A stretch of 64,000 bases of DNA. Origin: Idiomarina aquatica. Its GTDB lineage: Bacteria; Pseudomonadota; Gammaproteobacteria; Enterobacterales; Alteromonadaceae. The notes below the pieces were generated by a model. It saw nothing but the letters and a program-made list of their open reading frames with translations. It did not search any database and was not told the origin of the DNA. A program made the translations under genes and the position numbers. This document shows positions 1-8,703 of this stretch, piece after piece. Position 1 is the stretch's first letter. Each line of letters opens with the position of its first letter. Location of the stretch: assembly GCF_004362895.1 (NCBI RefSeq), contig NZ_SNXI01000005.1:62001-126000 (forward strand). The letters run 5' to 3'.

Positions 1-1262
1 CACCTATTATAAGTGACCCGGTATTAGACAGCTATCTGGCTGACCTCGGTAACAGTCTGGTGGTAAATTCAGATAACGTCCGCTACCCCTTTAATTTTTT
101 CTGGATTAATAACGCCGAGATCAATGCGTTTGCATTTATGGGCGGTTACGTCGGCGTCCATACGGGGTTAATTCAGGAAGCGCGCAATGAATCAGAAATC
201 GCGGCGGTGCTGGGGCACGAAATAGCGCACGTAACCCAACGCCATATTGTGCGGCGCATGCAAGAGCAGCAGCGCAGTATGCCAATGACTATTGCCGGGT
301 TGGTCGGCTCAATTTTGTTGGGCATGGCCAGTGCGGATGCAGGCGCAGCAGGACTGTATGCCACCATGGGCATGAGCCAGCAGTCACAGATTAATTACAC
401 CCGTTTGTACGAGCAGGAAGCTGATCGAATCGGTATGTCGGTGTTGGCAAGTGCGGGTTTTGATCCTGCCGGCGCACCCAGCTTTTTTGGTCGTTTGGCA
501 GAAAAGTACCGTTATGTCAGTAAGCCGCCGGAAATGTTAATGACCCACCCGCTCCCTGAAGCGCGTATTGCTGATACCCGTGCCCGGGCTGAGAATATGC
601 GCCGCGTTGACGTAGCCCCTAGCCTGGACTTTCACCTGGCCAAGGCGCGAGTCGATGCCCGCTACACGCGCGCAAGTACGCAGTCGGAATTACTCGACAT
701 GGCGCAAAGTGATAATCCGATGATGCAGCGCTACGGTCAATATGCGTTAGCTATCCGGGCATTGGACAGCGGCGAAGCTGAAAAGGCTGAACGACTCCTG
801 CGACCATTGCTACAAGAGTCGCCGCGCAACCGCTTTTACCTTGACGTAAAAACCGATATTTTATTGCAGCAAGAGCGTTTCGACGATGTCTTAACACTAC
901 TGCGAGAGGCTTATCAACGCAGTCCGAATGAGCAGGTGATTACGCTTAATTTCGCTAATGCGGCAATAGAAGCTGGTGAAATTGGGCTAAGCATTGATCT
1001 GTTGCGCCACTTTTTGCTGGAGAACCCGGAGCACGTGCTTGCCCTGGACTTATTGACTGCCGCTTACGAGCGCAGCGCAAATCGTGCCGCAATGTACGAA
1101 ACTCGAGCGGAAGCGCTCGCTCTCAGAGGCAACTTTAAATTAGCAATTGACCAATTACATACTGCGCATAACCACACTAACAGTGACATCACACACAAAC
1201 GACTCAATGCCCGCATTGATCAGTTACGGGCGCAACTCGAGCAAGCACAAAACCTGATGTAA
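1..1262 (+). CDS. bepA: BepA-like M48 metalloprotease with TPR tail (5' end outside window)
   Basis: Periplasmic zinc metallopeptidase of the M48 family, of the BepA/YfgC type that assists or degrades outer membrane beta-barrel proteins such as LptD during assembly. The reading frame is open from the first bases: codons before the GTG at 60 encode DPVLDSYLADLGNSL, which matches the conserved region before the catalytic domain, so the GTG is internal and the true start lies upstream of the window. The zinc site HEIAH follows VLG, and the downstream EQEADRIG supplies the third ligand. The C-terminal third is helical with TPR-like character (LRPLLQESPRNRFYLDVKTDILLQ and following), as in BepA. 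The stop abuts the stop of the convergent TlpA-like gene. Family assignment is firm; exact orthology to bepA is probable. Confidence 0.9.
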   Translation, partial: PIISDPVLDSYLADLGNSLVVNSDNVRYPFNFFWINNAEINAFAFMGGYVGVHTGLIQEARNESEIAAVLGHEIAHVTQRHIVRRMQEQQRSMPMTIAGLVGSILLGMASADAGAAGLYATMGMSQQSQINYTRLYEQEADRIGMSVLASAGFDPAGAPSFFGRLAEKYRYVSKPPEMLMTHPLPEARIADTRARAENMRRVDVAPSLDFHLAKARVDARYTRASTQSELLDMAQSDNPMMQRYGQYALAIRALDSGEAEKAERLLRPLLQESPRNRFYLDVKTDILLQQERFDDVLTLLREAYQRSPNEQVITLNFANAAIEAGEIGLSIDLLRHFLLENPEHVLALDLLTAAYERSANRAAMYETRAEALALRGNFKLAIDQLHTAHNHTNSDITHKRLNARIDQLRAQLEQAQNLM

Positions 1263-1727
1263 TTACTGTTTTACTGCTTCACGCAGCGAGGCTAGTGTCT
1301 GCTCCCCCATCATCGGTCCCTTAACACTCCCGTCGGCAAAAATGACGTAGGTCGCAGGTAGCATTTTAGGGCGTTCAAATGGGAATTTTGCGGTAGGTTG
1401 TGCTAATGCCAATGGATAATCGATGCTATGCCGTTCCGCCAGCGCTTTAATTTGCTGGTTATCCAGCGGATCAAAACTAACCCCTACTAGCTGCAGATTT
1501 GATGTAGATTCTATGTCCTGATGATAAAACTCATTTAACTCCGGCAGTTCGCGCAAACAAGGAGCGCACCACTCGGCAAAGTAATTGACCACCACCGGCC
1601 CTTGTAAATTATTCCAGTCTAACTCTTGATCATGGGTGGTAACGACATCCGGTGCTTTTGAACACCCCGCTAACAATGTTGTTAAAACGATTGCTGTGCC
1701 GGCCAACGGCTTTAACCAGTTTTTCAT
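1263..1727 (-). CDS. TlpA-like thioredoxin-fold lipoprotein
   Basis: Membrane-anchored thiol:disulfide oxidoreductase of the TlpA/ResA type, 154 residues. The N-terminus is a lipoprotein signal with lipobox LAGC (Cys about residue 22), followed by a thioredoxin fold carrying the active-site motif WCAPC and the cis-Pro region MLPATYVIF. It is likely to act in the periplasm as a reductant for disulfides or cytochrome maturation; the substrate cannot be told from sequence. It stands alone, convergent with the BepA-like gene with no gap between stops, and divergent from the ArsC operon. Confidence 0.85.
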   Translation of the reverse strand: MKNWLKPLAGTAIVLTTLLAGCSKAPDVVTTHDQELDWNNLQGPVVVNYFAEWCAPCLRELPELNEFYHQDIESTSNLQLVGVSFDPLDNQQIKALAERHSIDYPLALAQPTAKFPFERPKMLPATYVIFADGSVKGPMMGEQTLASLREAVKQ

Positions 1728-1847
1728 TATTATTATCCTGTATTGTGCAGTCTTTGCCTTGAGTTAAAGCTTTGCGGTACTATCTACCGTAAGTACACTA
1801 ACATCGTTACGCTAGCTTGCCTTAAAAAACGGAGAACAGTCAATCCT

Positions 1848-2195
1848 ATGAGCACCGTTACTATTTTTCATAATCCGCGTTGTTCCAAGTCACGCCAAAC
1901 CCTCGAAATAATTAAAGATAAAGGGATTGAGCCGGAGATCGTTGAATATTTAAAGACGCCCCCTAATGCCGCTGAAATAGAACGTATTCTGACGCTGCTG
2001 AATAAATCACCGCGCGAGTTAATGAGAACCAAGGAGTCCGTTTATAAAGAATTAGGTCTGGCGGATGAAAATGACAATAACAAGTTAGTTACCGCCATGG
2101 TCAATAACCCGAAGCTGATTGAACGCCCTATTGTTATTGCCAATGATAAAGCCGTTATCGGGCGTCCTCCGGAAGCCGTATTGGATATTATATGA
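1848..2195 (+). CDS. ArsC-family arsenate reductase-like protein (YfgD type)
   Basis: Thioredoxin-fold protein of the ArsC/YffB family, 115 residues from ATG 1848. This start is chosen because family members begin with a sequence like MSTVTIFHNPRCSKSRQT, and GGAG sits at 1831; the upstream in-frame start at 1743 would add an unrelated 35 residues. The catalytic Cys lies in NPRCSKSRQ, and the later IERPIVI and IGRPPE segments hold the conserved Arg residues of glutaredoxin-coupled arsenate reductases. There is no ars operon nearby. The position next to a BepA-like gene and a WrbA/DUF2069 pair is the YfgD arrangement, so a housekeeping role is as likely as arsenate detoxification. The stop overlaps the next start (ATGA). 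Confidence 0.85.
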   Translation: MSTVTIFHNPRCSKSRQTLEIIKDKGIEPEIVEYLKTPPNAAEIERILTLLNKSPRELMRTKESVYKELGLADENDNNKLVTAMVNNPKLIERPIVIANDKAVIGRPPEAVLDII

Positions 2196-2791
2196 CCACA
2201 ACTACTGAGCCTTGTAACGTCTTAATACTCTATTTTAGCCGTGGCGGCGCCACCCAACAACTTGCTGACGCAATTGCCGAAGGTGTCGCACAAGCCGGAG
2301 CTGAAGCGCTACTGCGAACGGTTGCAACGGACAATGACGCAGCCTGTAGCAGAGATTTAACCGTGTCGACCGACGACTTGGCTACTTGCGATGCGCTGAT
2401 ACTCGGTAGTCCGACGCGTTTTGGTCATATGGCCTCGGCTTTACAAAAGTTTTGGGAGTCTACCAGTAATCAATGGCTTAAAGGCGTCCTTATCAACAAG
2501 CCCGGCGCCGTATTTACATCAACGTCATCGCTGCACGGTGGGCAGGAGTCGACGTTGCTGTCGTTAGCTCTGCCGTTATTGCACCATGGCATGTTGTTAA
2601 CCGGTGTGCCTTATTCAGAGCCGAGTATTCATGGTCGGGAAGCCGGCGGTTCGCCATACGGTGCCACGCTGTTTAACGAAGATGGTAAATTACATCCCAA
2701 CGAGCGAAAGACCGCAACAGCACTTGGTAAACGCATAGCTCAAATCGCGCTTGCCTGCCGCCAGACTCAGTTTGAGGACAGTCACTCATGA
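2192..2791 (+). CDS. wrbA: WrbA-type NAD(P)H:quinone oxidoreductase
   Basis: Flavodoxin-fold, FMN-dependent quinone reductase of the WrbA family, 199 residues, carrying out two-electron reduction of quinones in the cytoplasm. The N-terminal strand and phosphate-binding loop (LILYFSRGGATQQLADAIAEG), the LGSPTRFGHMAS loop and the conserved FTSTSSLHGGQE segment are all present. It is translationally coupled to the ArsC-like gene upstream (ATGA, 4-base overlap) and to the DUF2069 gene downstream (4-base overlap), so the three form one operon. Confidence 0.9.
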   Translation: MTTTTEPCNVLILYFSRGGATQQLADAIAEGVAQAGAEALLRTVATDNDAACSRDLTVSTDDLATCDALILGSPTRFGHMASALQKFWESTSNQWLKGVLINKPGAVFTSTSSLHGGQESTLLSLALPLLHHGMLLTGVPYSEPSIHGREAGGSPYGATLFNEDGKLHPNERKTATALGKRIAQIALACRQTQFEDSHS

Positions 2792-3192
2792 TGCCTACAC
2801 AACCCGGTTTTTATCGTGTTCTAACGCAGCTTTGCTATTGGCCGTTGCTGGCATTTGTGATCCTATGGCACACAATGCTGACACCAGATAGTTCAGTATC
2901 GCTGCCACTACCACTGGCATTACTGTTCTGGGTCGTACCTCTGTTACTGCCGTTACCCGGACTGGTCAAAGGCAAACCTTACACCCATGCGTGGTTTAAC
3001 TTTATCCTGATGTTTTACTTCTTACATGGTTTAACTGCCATTTATACGCACCCAGATGAATTCTGGTATGCCGTAACGGAACTGCTATTAACCACCGGTG
3101 CGTTTATTGGAGCAACAGGCTTTGCCCGATATCAAGGGCGCGCCCTGGGGTTAGGATTAAAGAAGCAAAAGAAAAATAATAGCGACGACTAA
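2788..3192 (+). CDS. DUF2069 inner membrane protein
   Basis: Small integral membrane protein, 134 residues, with about four hydrophobic segments (near residues 12-29, 37-56, 68-88 and 92-110) and a basic, Asn-rich C-terminal tail. It fits the DUF2069 family, which commonly lies beside wrbA in gammaproteobacteria; its function is unknown. It is the last gene of the arsC-wrbA operon. Its final codons overlap the end of the convergent hda by four bases. Confidence 0.8.
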   Translation: MMPTQPGFYRVLTQLCYWPLLAFVILWHTMLTPDSSVSLPLPLALLFWVVPLLLPLPGLVKGKPYTHAWFNFILMFYFLHGLTAIYTHPDEFWYAVTELLLTTGAFIGATGFARYQGRALGLGLKKQKKNNSDD

Positions 3193-3929
3193 ATAGTCAG
3201 GGCCTGCTTAACAAACGGAATTGTTAAGCGCCGTTGTGCTGCTATCGAAGCGGTATCCAGGGTATTGAGCGAGCGCAACAAGGCTCGCATATCCCGGCCC
3301 AGCCGGTGCAACATGAATAACGCAACATCCATAGGTAAATCTAATCCTCGCCAGTGCGCCCGCAATATGAGCGCACGCGCTTTGTCATCGTCACTGAGCG
3401 GCTGCAATTGATACGCTGTTGACCATTGCAAACGTGATTTAAGATCAGCCAGTTCCACATCAGTTTGCACAGCCGCCTGAGAAGCAGACATCACTACTCG
3501 GGTGGTGCCGCGATCCAGTACGCTATTAAGCAATGCGAATAGCTCAAAGCACCAGTCAGATGCTGTCAGCACATGATCAATATCGTCTAATAGCAGTAAC
3601 TGAAAGTCATTGGCTCCATCTAGTAACGAACGGGGTTCAGTCACATCAGCAAATTCAGCAACCGGCAGATACATAACCCGGGTTCCCGCAGCTGACGCAG
3701 CGGCAACTGTTGCATGTAATAAGTGACTTTTACCACTCGCTACCGGCCCTGACAGCCAGCTAAAACGGTCAGTACTGTCTGGCTCATTGGTTTGCGAGGC
3801 TAACTGCTTTAACCAGGCAACCGCTTCGCCATTGGCTCCCGCAAAGTAGGTACTGAACAGTTCATCGTCAGGTAGCTGCACCTGAAGCGGTAGCTGTTGC
3901 GGATGATGTCGGGCCGCTCTTGCCACCAT
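3189..3929 (-). CDS. hda: DnaA regulatory inactivator Hda
   Basis: AAA+ homologue of DnaA that, bound to the DNA-loaded sliding clamp, stimulates hydrolysis of DnaA-ATP (RIDA) and so prevents over-initiation. The start is taken at ATG 3929: GGAG precedes it, and it overlaps the stop of the upstream gene as TAATG, whereas an upstream in-frame start would run into that gene. Near the N-terminus QQLPLQV is the clamp-binding motif. The Walker A loop is SGPVASGKSH, Walker B is LLLLDDIDH, and the C-terminus (TIPFVKQALTI) closely follows E. coli Hda. The 246-residue length suits the family. It is translationally coupled to the DUF2066 gene. Confidence 0.94.
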   Translation of the reverse strand: MVARAARHHPQQLPLQVQLPDDELFSTYFAGANGEAVAWLKQLASQTNEPDSTDRFSWLSGPVASGKSHLLHATVAAASAAGTRVMYLPVAEFADVTEPRSLLDGANDFQLLLLDDIDHVLTASDWCFELFALLNSVLDRGTTRVVMSASQAAVQTDVELADLKSRLQWSTAYQLQPLSDDDKARALILRAHWRGLDLPMDVALFMLHRLGRDMRALLRSLNTLDTASIAAQRRLTIPFVKQALTI

Positions 3930-5008
3930 TAATCTCCCACCCATTGGTAAATCGTTTGCTGGCGAAGCTCGGGATTTACGAAGGGGCTAATCTCTTGTGA
4001 TCTGAGGCGTCCATCCAGTTGAATACTCTGCAATAAATTATCCTCGCTACCACGAACTGTTACCACAAAATCAGTTTGTTCCCTGGCATAACGATCCAGC
4101 TTTATCGCATCGACCGACGGGATCGATTGCAGAAACGATTCTACCGCCAACACCTGTTGCCAGTTCTCCAGACCGGCAATCGATAACGGTACTTGCACCA
4201 GTGATTGCTGATCTGAATTTATCACGCTGTACTCGGCAGCCAGTGTTTGCGCCAGCTCAGCAATAAAAGGCTCGGCCAGCCAATCGGTGCTGGACGCATA
4301 AACGATACCTTGCAAACGTTTGTCATCAACATCAACACGCCAGTCAAGTTGATAGCGCTTATCTGCATCTTCTGCCTGCGGGTTTTCAGTAACTCGCACC
4401 ACCGCAAAACCATCCGTTGCATAGCGTGTACTCGCGGTTTTTATGGGACCAATAAAGCGTCCCCAAACGTCCGTTACACTAACTTGCATTGAATCGGTTA
4501 AATCCAGTATTGGCAACTGAATAGGTATCGCTAATTGTTTAGCCTTTGAACGTAGTTGCTGAGTAAAGACCGATTCGTCAGAACTCCCTATCATCTCGCG
4601 CTTACCGCGTGTATCAGTCGCCATCCACAGTAATAATTGTGGTCGCCGACTACCCCAGTAGGGCATTGCGTTAGCCGCTAATAAGTCACGTAATTTTTGC
4701 CCATCAAAGGTCGCCGTTAACTGAGTCTGACTACCCTCGCGCTGATAACCATATTGCACCAGCAAGTCGTTGACATTGCGACTGGCTGCATTAATAGCAG
4801 GGTCATCAACCAGTGCAGGTTGGCCGGTCACTTTGATAATAACCTGGCGGAATGCATCGGTAAGCGCTTGCTGACGTAATCGCGAGTCTTGCGAGCCGAC
4901 ATCGACTGTCGCAGAATATAAGTTCTCGATAAGCTTAGCCTGCACATTGCTGCTTGCCAGCAACAAGGCCATCATCACCGCTACCAGCACGCCAGTTAAT
5001 CGATCCAT
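3929..5008 (-). CDS. DUF2066 periplasmic protein
   Basis: Exported protein of 359 residues with a Sec signal peptide (hydrophobic MMALLLASSNVQA, cleavage probably after Ala24). It matches the DUF2066 family, which typically sits directly upstream of hda in gammaproteobacteria. No catalytic motif is visible; the mature part is a mixed alpha/beta protein without further membrane segments. The stop overlaps the hda start (TAATG), so the two are co-transcribed although their locations in the cell differ. Confidence 0.82.
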   Translation of the reverse strand: MDRLTGVLVAVMMALLLASSNVQAKLIENLYSATVDVGSQDSRLRQQALTDAFRQVIIKVTGQPALVDDPAINAASRNVNDLLVQYGYQREGSQTQLTATFDGQKLRDLLAANAMPYWGSRRPQLLLWMATDTRGKREMIGSSDESVFTQQLRSKAKQLAIPIQLPILDLTDSMQVSVTDVWGRFIGPIKTASTRYATDGFAVVRVTENPQAEDADKRYQLDWRVDVDDKRLQGIVYASSTDWLAEPFIAELAQTLAAEYSVINSDQQSLVQVPLSIAGLENWQQVLAVESFLQSIPSVDAIKLDRYAREQTDFVVTVRGSEDNLLQSIQLDGRLRSQEISPFVNPELRQQTIYQWVGD

Positions 5009-5111
5009 ACCCTACCTGTAATTACTCATCTTTGTGTGCATCTTAAACAGCCCCATTACTTACGGCAAGTGACAACTTGTGGATAAGCCTGTGGGAATCG
5101 TAAAACCTTGC

Positions 5112-5145
5112 TAGTCAAACCGGATCAGGGTCGCTAGAATAGCGA
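5112..5145 (+). promoter_or_regulatory. Candidate promoter and operator of the MFS gene
   Basis: TAGTCA (5112-5117) and TAGAAT (5135-5140) are spaced by 17 bases, a fair sigma-70 match. A perfect 15-base palindrome, TCGCTA-gaa-TAGCGA (5131-5145), lies across the -10 box, where a repressor dimer would block transcription. No regulator is assigned. Confidence 0.45.
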
Positions 5146-5169
5146 TAAATTCTCTAACCAGGGTCGGCC

Positions 5170-6459
5170 ATGCTTAAAAAGCAACTTCGAGGGATCAGCT
5201 CTTTACTAACCAGTGTCAGTTTGATTGGTGTCTGCGTCGGTATGACCAGTACTCTGCTTAGTTTGCGCGCCACAATAGAAGATTTTGGCACCCTGGTTAC
5301 CGGCTTTATCATGTCGGCATACTTTATCGGTTATTTGTTTGGCTCCACGCGAGCGCCAAAAGACATTCGCCGTGTTGGCTATATACGTTCATTTGGTGGG
5401 CTGGCAGCGCTGGCTGCCTTCAGTGTTTTAGTGCAAGCCATTTGGGTGGATCCGGTGGTTTGGTTTGTGATGCGTTTTATAACCGGTTTTGCCATCTCCG
5501 GCGTGTTTGTCATTGCCGAAAGTTGGCTCAATACCATGGCCGATAACCGCAGTCGCGGTACCTTGCTATCGATCTATTTGGTTATCATCTATGCCGGACT
5601 TATCGCTGGCCAATTGATTTTGGGGGTTGCTGATCCAGCCGGCTTTATTGGGTTCGCCATTGTCGCACTATTAATCAACCTCTCTTTGATACCTATTTTG
5701 GTCAGTGTGACCGTTGAACCCACAACTCATGAAAACAAAAAAGTTCCAATCAGCATGCTGTTTAAAACGGTACCCTTGGGTGTCGTTAATGCGTTTATAA
5801 TGCAAGCCTGCTATGCCATGTTTTATGGTATTGGACCCATGTACGCCTCTTATATTGGTCTTAGTATCGTACAAATCACCTTTTTCATGTCTGCATTTAT
5901 CGTCGGCGGACTGCTTTCACAAGCCCCCTTCGGGTTATTATCGGATCGTATCGACCGGCGTTTCGTTATTACCATTTGTGCCGGCGGCGGCGCGATCAGC
6001 GCAGTCATACTGTCGCAGTTAGGAGCGGGTAATGCCATGCTTATCTACCTGGCAGTGGGAATATTAGGCGCCTTTATTCTGCCGCTTTACTCACTGGGTA
6101 TGGCACATACCAATGATTACCTGGAGAGAGACCAAATGGTTGGCGCCACTGGTGCCATTATCAAAATTGGTGGAGCAGGTTCGATTATCGGTGCGCCTGC
6201 CGTAGCGGCTTTGATGCAGTTCGGTGCGATAAACTTTTTCTTCTTACTATTGGGTGCGTTGACCGCGTTTGTCGGGTTGTATTCACTCTATCGCATTACT
6301 CGCCGAGCCAAAGCCGAAGACCAGTTGCACAGCAGTTTTGCGGTATTGGCACCATCGCAAACGTCGGATGAATTGTTAACTTCGATGGCAGAAGAAATGC
6401 CGGAAGAAGAAGAGCAGGACTCGGACGACGTTGATGGCAACGCCGTCCTTAAACGTTAA
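5170..6459 (+). CDS. MFS transporter, YcaD-like
   Basis: Major facilitator superfamily permease of 429 residues with twelve predicted transmembrane segments. The loop between TM2 and TM3 has the shape of MFS motif A (YLFGSTRAPKDIRRVGYIRS), and a second copy is LLSDRIDRRFVI in the second half. It resembles the YcaD-type family of putative exporters or metabolite transporters; the substrate cannot be inferred. The C-terminus is a long acidic tail (EEMPEEEEQDSDD) in the cytoplasm. It is a single-gene unit, convergent with pgm, with only two bases between the stops. Confidence 0.85.
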   Translation: MLKKQLRGISSLLTSVSLIGVCVGMTSTLLSLRATIEDFGTLVTGFIMSAYFIGYLFGSTRAPKDIRRVGYIRSFGGLAALAAFSVLVQAIWVDPVVWFVMRFITGFAISGVFVIAESWLNTMADNRSRGTLLSIYLVIIYAGLIAGQLILGVADPAGFIGFAIVALLINLSLIPILVSVTVEPTTHENKKVPISMLFKTVPLGVVNAFIMQACYAMFYGIGPMYASYIGLSIVQITFFMSAFIVGGLLSQAPFGLLSDRIDRRFVITICAGGGAISAVILSQLGAGNAMLIYLAVGILGAFILPLYSLGMAHTNDYLERDQMVGATGAIIKIGGAGSIIGAPAVAALMQFGAINFFFLLLGALTAFVGLYSLYRITRRAKAEDQLHSSFAVLAPSQTSDELLTSMAEEMPEEEEQDSDDVDGNAVLKR

Positions 6460-6461
6460 CG

Positions 6462-8102
6462 TTATTTATTAAGAAGCTCGGTAACCCATTGCTGAGCTTC
6501 TTCAATAATTTGTGTTAGGTGTTCCTCGCTAACAAAGCTTTCCGCATATATTTTATACACGGGCTCGGTACCCGATGGGCGTGCAGCAAACCAACCATTA
6601 TCGGTGTTTACTTTTATGCCACCAAATTGCGCATCGTTACCTGCCGCTTTAGTTGCTATCGACTGGACGACTTCGCCGGCAAACTCGGGTAGCTTAATTT
6701 TGTAAGCTCGAATACCGGCAAACGCTTTGTTTTGCTTGGCAGTTGATGGCGTATCCACACGACCATAAAACGACGTACCGTGCTGCTGGCAGAGCTCATC
6801 GTAATATTGTGCCGGGTTTTTGCCTGTTTTAGCCAAAATCTCGGCCGCCAGTAACACCATCACGATGCCGTCTTTGTCGGTAGTCCAGACATCGCCCCGG
6901 CGATCCAGCAAGGTTGCACCGGCACTTTCCTCTCCTGCAAAGCCGATCGTGCGGTTAGCCAGCCCCGGCGCAAACCACTTAAAGCCCACCGGCACTTCCA
7001 GCAATTGTCTGCCACGTGCATTAACCACCCGGTCAATCATCGCACTCGATACCAGGGTTTTGCCTATTGTAACGTCAGCGTCCCAGTCACGATGCTGGCA
7101 TAAATAATCGATAGCGACCGCTAAATAATGGTTCGGATTCATCAAGCCGTGAGTCGGTGTGACAATACCATGACGATCGTAATCAGGGTCATTACCGCCG
7201 GCAAGATCGTACTGTTGGGCGTGTTTTAGTAATCCGGCCATTGCCGAAGGCGATGAACAATCCATGCGAATTTGGCCGTCTTTATCCAGCGTCATAAAAC
7301 TAAACGCAGGGTCAACATGGGCATTGTGTACATCAATGGTTAAACCATAATGTGTGGCTATCTGCTGCCAATAACGAGCCCCGGCGCCACCCATCGCATC
7401 AATCCCCAACCGCAGGCCGGCGTTTTTAATAGCCTGCATGTCGATAACCGTATCGAGTTTAGCAATATAGTCAGCACGCCAGTCACAAAAAACGAGTTTT
7501 GGATGCTCTAAAACGTCCTCCGATTCGCAGGTATTAACACCCATGAGTCCTGACGACAACAACGCGTTGGCATATTTCTCGATACGCTTAGTCACTTCAC
7601 TATCTGCTGGTCCACCATGCGGTGGGTTGTATTTAAACCCGCCGTCTTGCGGCGGGTTGTGCGATGGCGTAATCACCACGCCATCGCATTGATGCGCGGT
7701 GTTCTCGCGGTTATAGCTCAAAATGGCATGCGATATTGCCGGCGTTGGCGTGTAGTCATGATCGGTTTGTACGCGAACTTCTACGCCATTACCCAGGAAC
7801 ACATCCAAAGCGCTTAGATAAGCAGACTCTGACAGCGCATGGGTATCTTTACCCACCAGAATAGGTCCGGTTATCCCTTGCTCCTCGCGGTACGCGCAAA
7901 TCGCTTGCGCAATTGCCAGTATATGCGCTTCGTTAAAGCTTCTTTTTAGTGCGCTGCCACGATGACCCGAGGTACCAAAACTGACTTTTTGCGCAGGGTT
8001 ACGCGGATCAGGCTCATACACATAATAGGCACTGGTTAACTGTGCAATGTTAATTAGATCATCCGCCGTTGCCGGCTGACCGGCGCGTTCATGCATAGCC
8101 AT
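6462..8102 (-). CDS. pgm: Phosphoglucomutase
   Basis: Alpha-D-phosphohexomutase interconverting glucose 1-phosphate and glucose 6-phosphate, 546 residues, the same length as the E. coli enzyme. The phosphoserine loop is VVITPSHNPPQDGG, the metal loop is GGNDPDYDRHG, the sugar-binding loop is GEESAGA, and the phosphate-binding loop near the C-terminus is RPSGTEP. The N-terminus MAMHERAGQPAT aligns with other Pgm proteins. Its ATG overlaps the seqA stop (TAATG), the same seqA-pgm order found in enterics, so translation is coupled. Confidence 0.96.
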   Translation of the reverse strand: MAMHERAGQPATADDLINIAQLTSAYYVYEPDPRNPAQKVSFGTSGHRGSALKRSFNEAHILAIAQAICAYREEQGITGPILVGKDTHALSESAYLSALDVFLGNGVEVRVQTDHDYTPTPAISHAILSYNRENTAHQCDGVVITPSHNPPQDGGFKYNPPHGGPADSEVTKRIEKYANALLSSGLMGVNTCESEDVLEHPKLVFCDWRADYIAKLDTVIDMQAIKNAGLRLGIDAMGGAGARYWQQIATHYGLTIDVHNAHVDPAFSFMTLDKDGQIRMDCSSPSAMAGLLKHAQQYDLAGGNDPDYDRHGIVTPTHGLMNPNHYLAVAIDYLCQHRDWDADVTIGKTLVSSAMIDRVVNARGRQLLEVPVGFKWFAPGLANRTIGFAGEESAGATLLDRRGDVWTTDKDGIVMVLLAAEILAKTGKNPAQYYDELCQQHGTSFYGRVDTPSTAKQNKAFAGIRAYKIKLPEFAGEVVQSIATKAAGNDAQFGGIKVNTDNGWFAARPSGTEPVYKIYAESFVSEEHLTQIIEEAQQWVTELLNK

Positions 8103-8590
8103 TACAAAAAGTCCCTTATTTTTTCAGCATCACTAACATCATAACCGAGTTGCTCCGCAACCTGCGTTAACATTGATTTTTTCTTGGTGGTGTTGTTATT
8201 CGTCACCACCCAAAACGGCGAGCCCGGTATGGGTTTTGGGTTAGTGCTGTTGCCGGTCGTCAGTAGTTCGTCCTCAGAGCGGCCAAAGTACTGACGGTCC
8301 CGACCTCTAATCGACAATACCTGCTCAAACTGGCTTGGGTGACTACGATACAGCATGCTCAGGATATGTAAGAATCGTGCGACAACGCTTTTTTGAACAT
8401 TAACATCCTGCTGATTTAAGCGGTCAAACACGCTCTCTGTGTTAACCGTCTGCGACCTTTGCGCCGGAACATCTGCAACAGCCGATAAGCCCAACAAACG
8501 GCGCAGAATATCGGAGGCGCTCTCGCCAATCTGCTGTGTATGACCGGCGATGTACGCGTATAAATCGTCTTCGACTTCAATCCGTTTCAT
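8102..8590 (-). CDS. seqA: Negative modulator of replication initiation SeqA
   Basis: SeqA binds hemimethylated GATC sites and sequesters oriC after initiation. The start is taken at ATG 8590 because homologues begin MKxIEVDDELY; a GTG three codons upstream (8599) would add MPF. The N-terminal oligomerisation domain has IEVEDDLYAYIAGHTQQIGE followed by SASDILRRLLGL. The C-terminal DNA-binding part has TGNSTNPKPIPGSPFWVVTNN and the NTTKK contact region. The length of 162 residues is slightly shorter than in E. coli. Its presence implies Dam methylation in this organism. It is the first gene of the seqA-pgm operon. Confidence 0.95.
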   Translation of the reverse strand: MKRIEVEDDLYAYIAGHTQQIGESASDILRRLLGLSAVADVPAQRSQTVNTESVFDRLNQQDVNVQKSVVARFLHILSMLYRSHPSQFEQVLSIRGRDRQYFGRSEDELLTTGNSTNPKPIPGSPFWVVTNNNTTKKKSMLTQVAEQLGYDVSDAEKIRDFL

Positions 8591-8703
8591 GAATGGCACT
8601 ACCCTCTACTCTATGTCCCGCTTGCCGTTGTTTACTTTATAAAGTGGCAAGTCCAGTATAAACTCGCAAAATTACCGCAAAGTTTAGCATTAAAGGCAGA
8701 CGG

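Noticed and set aside
1743-1847. N-terminal extension of the ArsC-like protein
   Set aside because: The residues are unlike the family and the ATG at 1848 has a suitable GGAG upstream.
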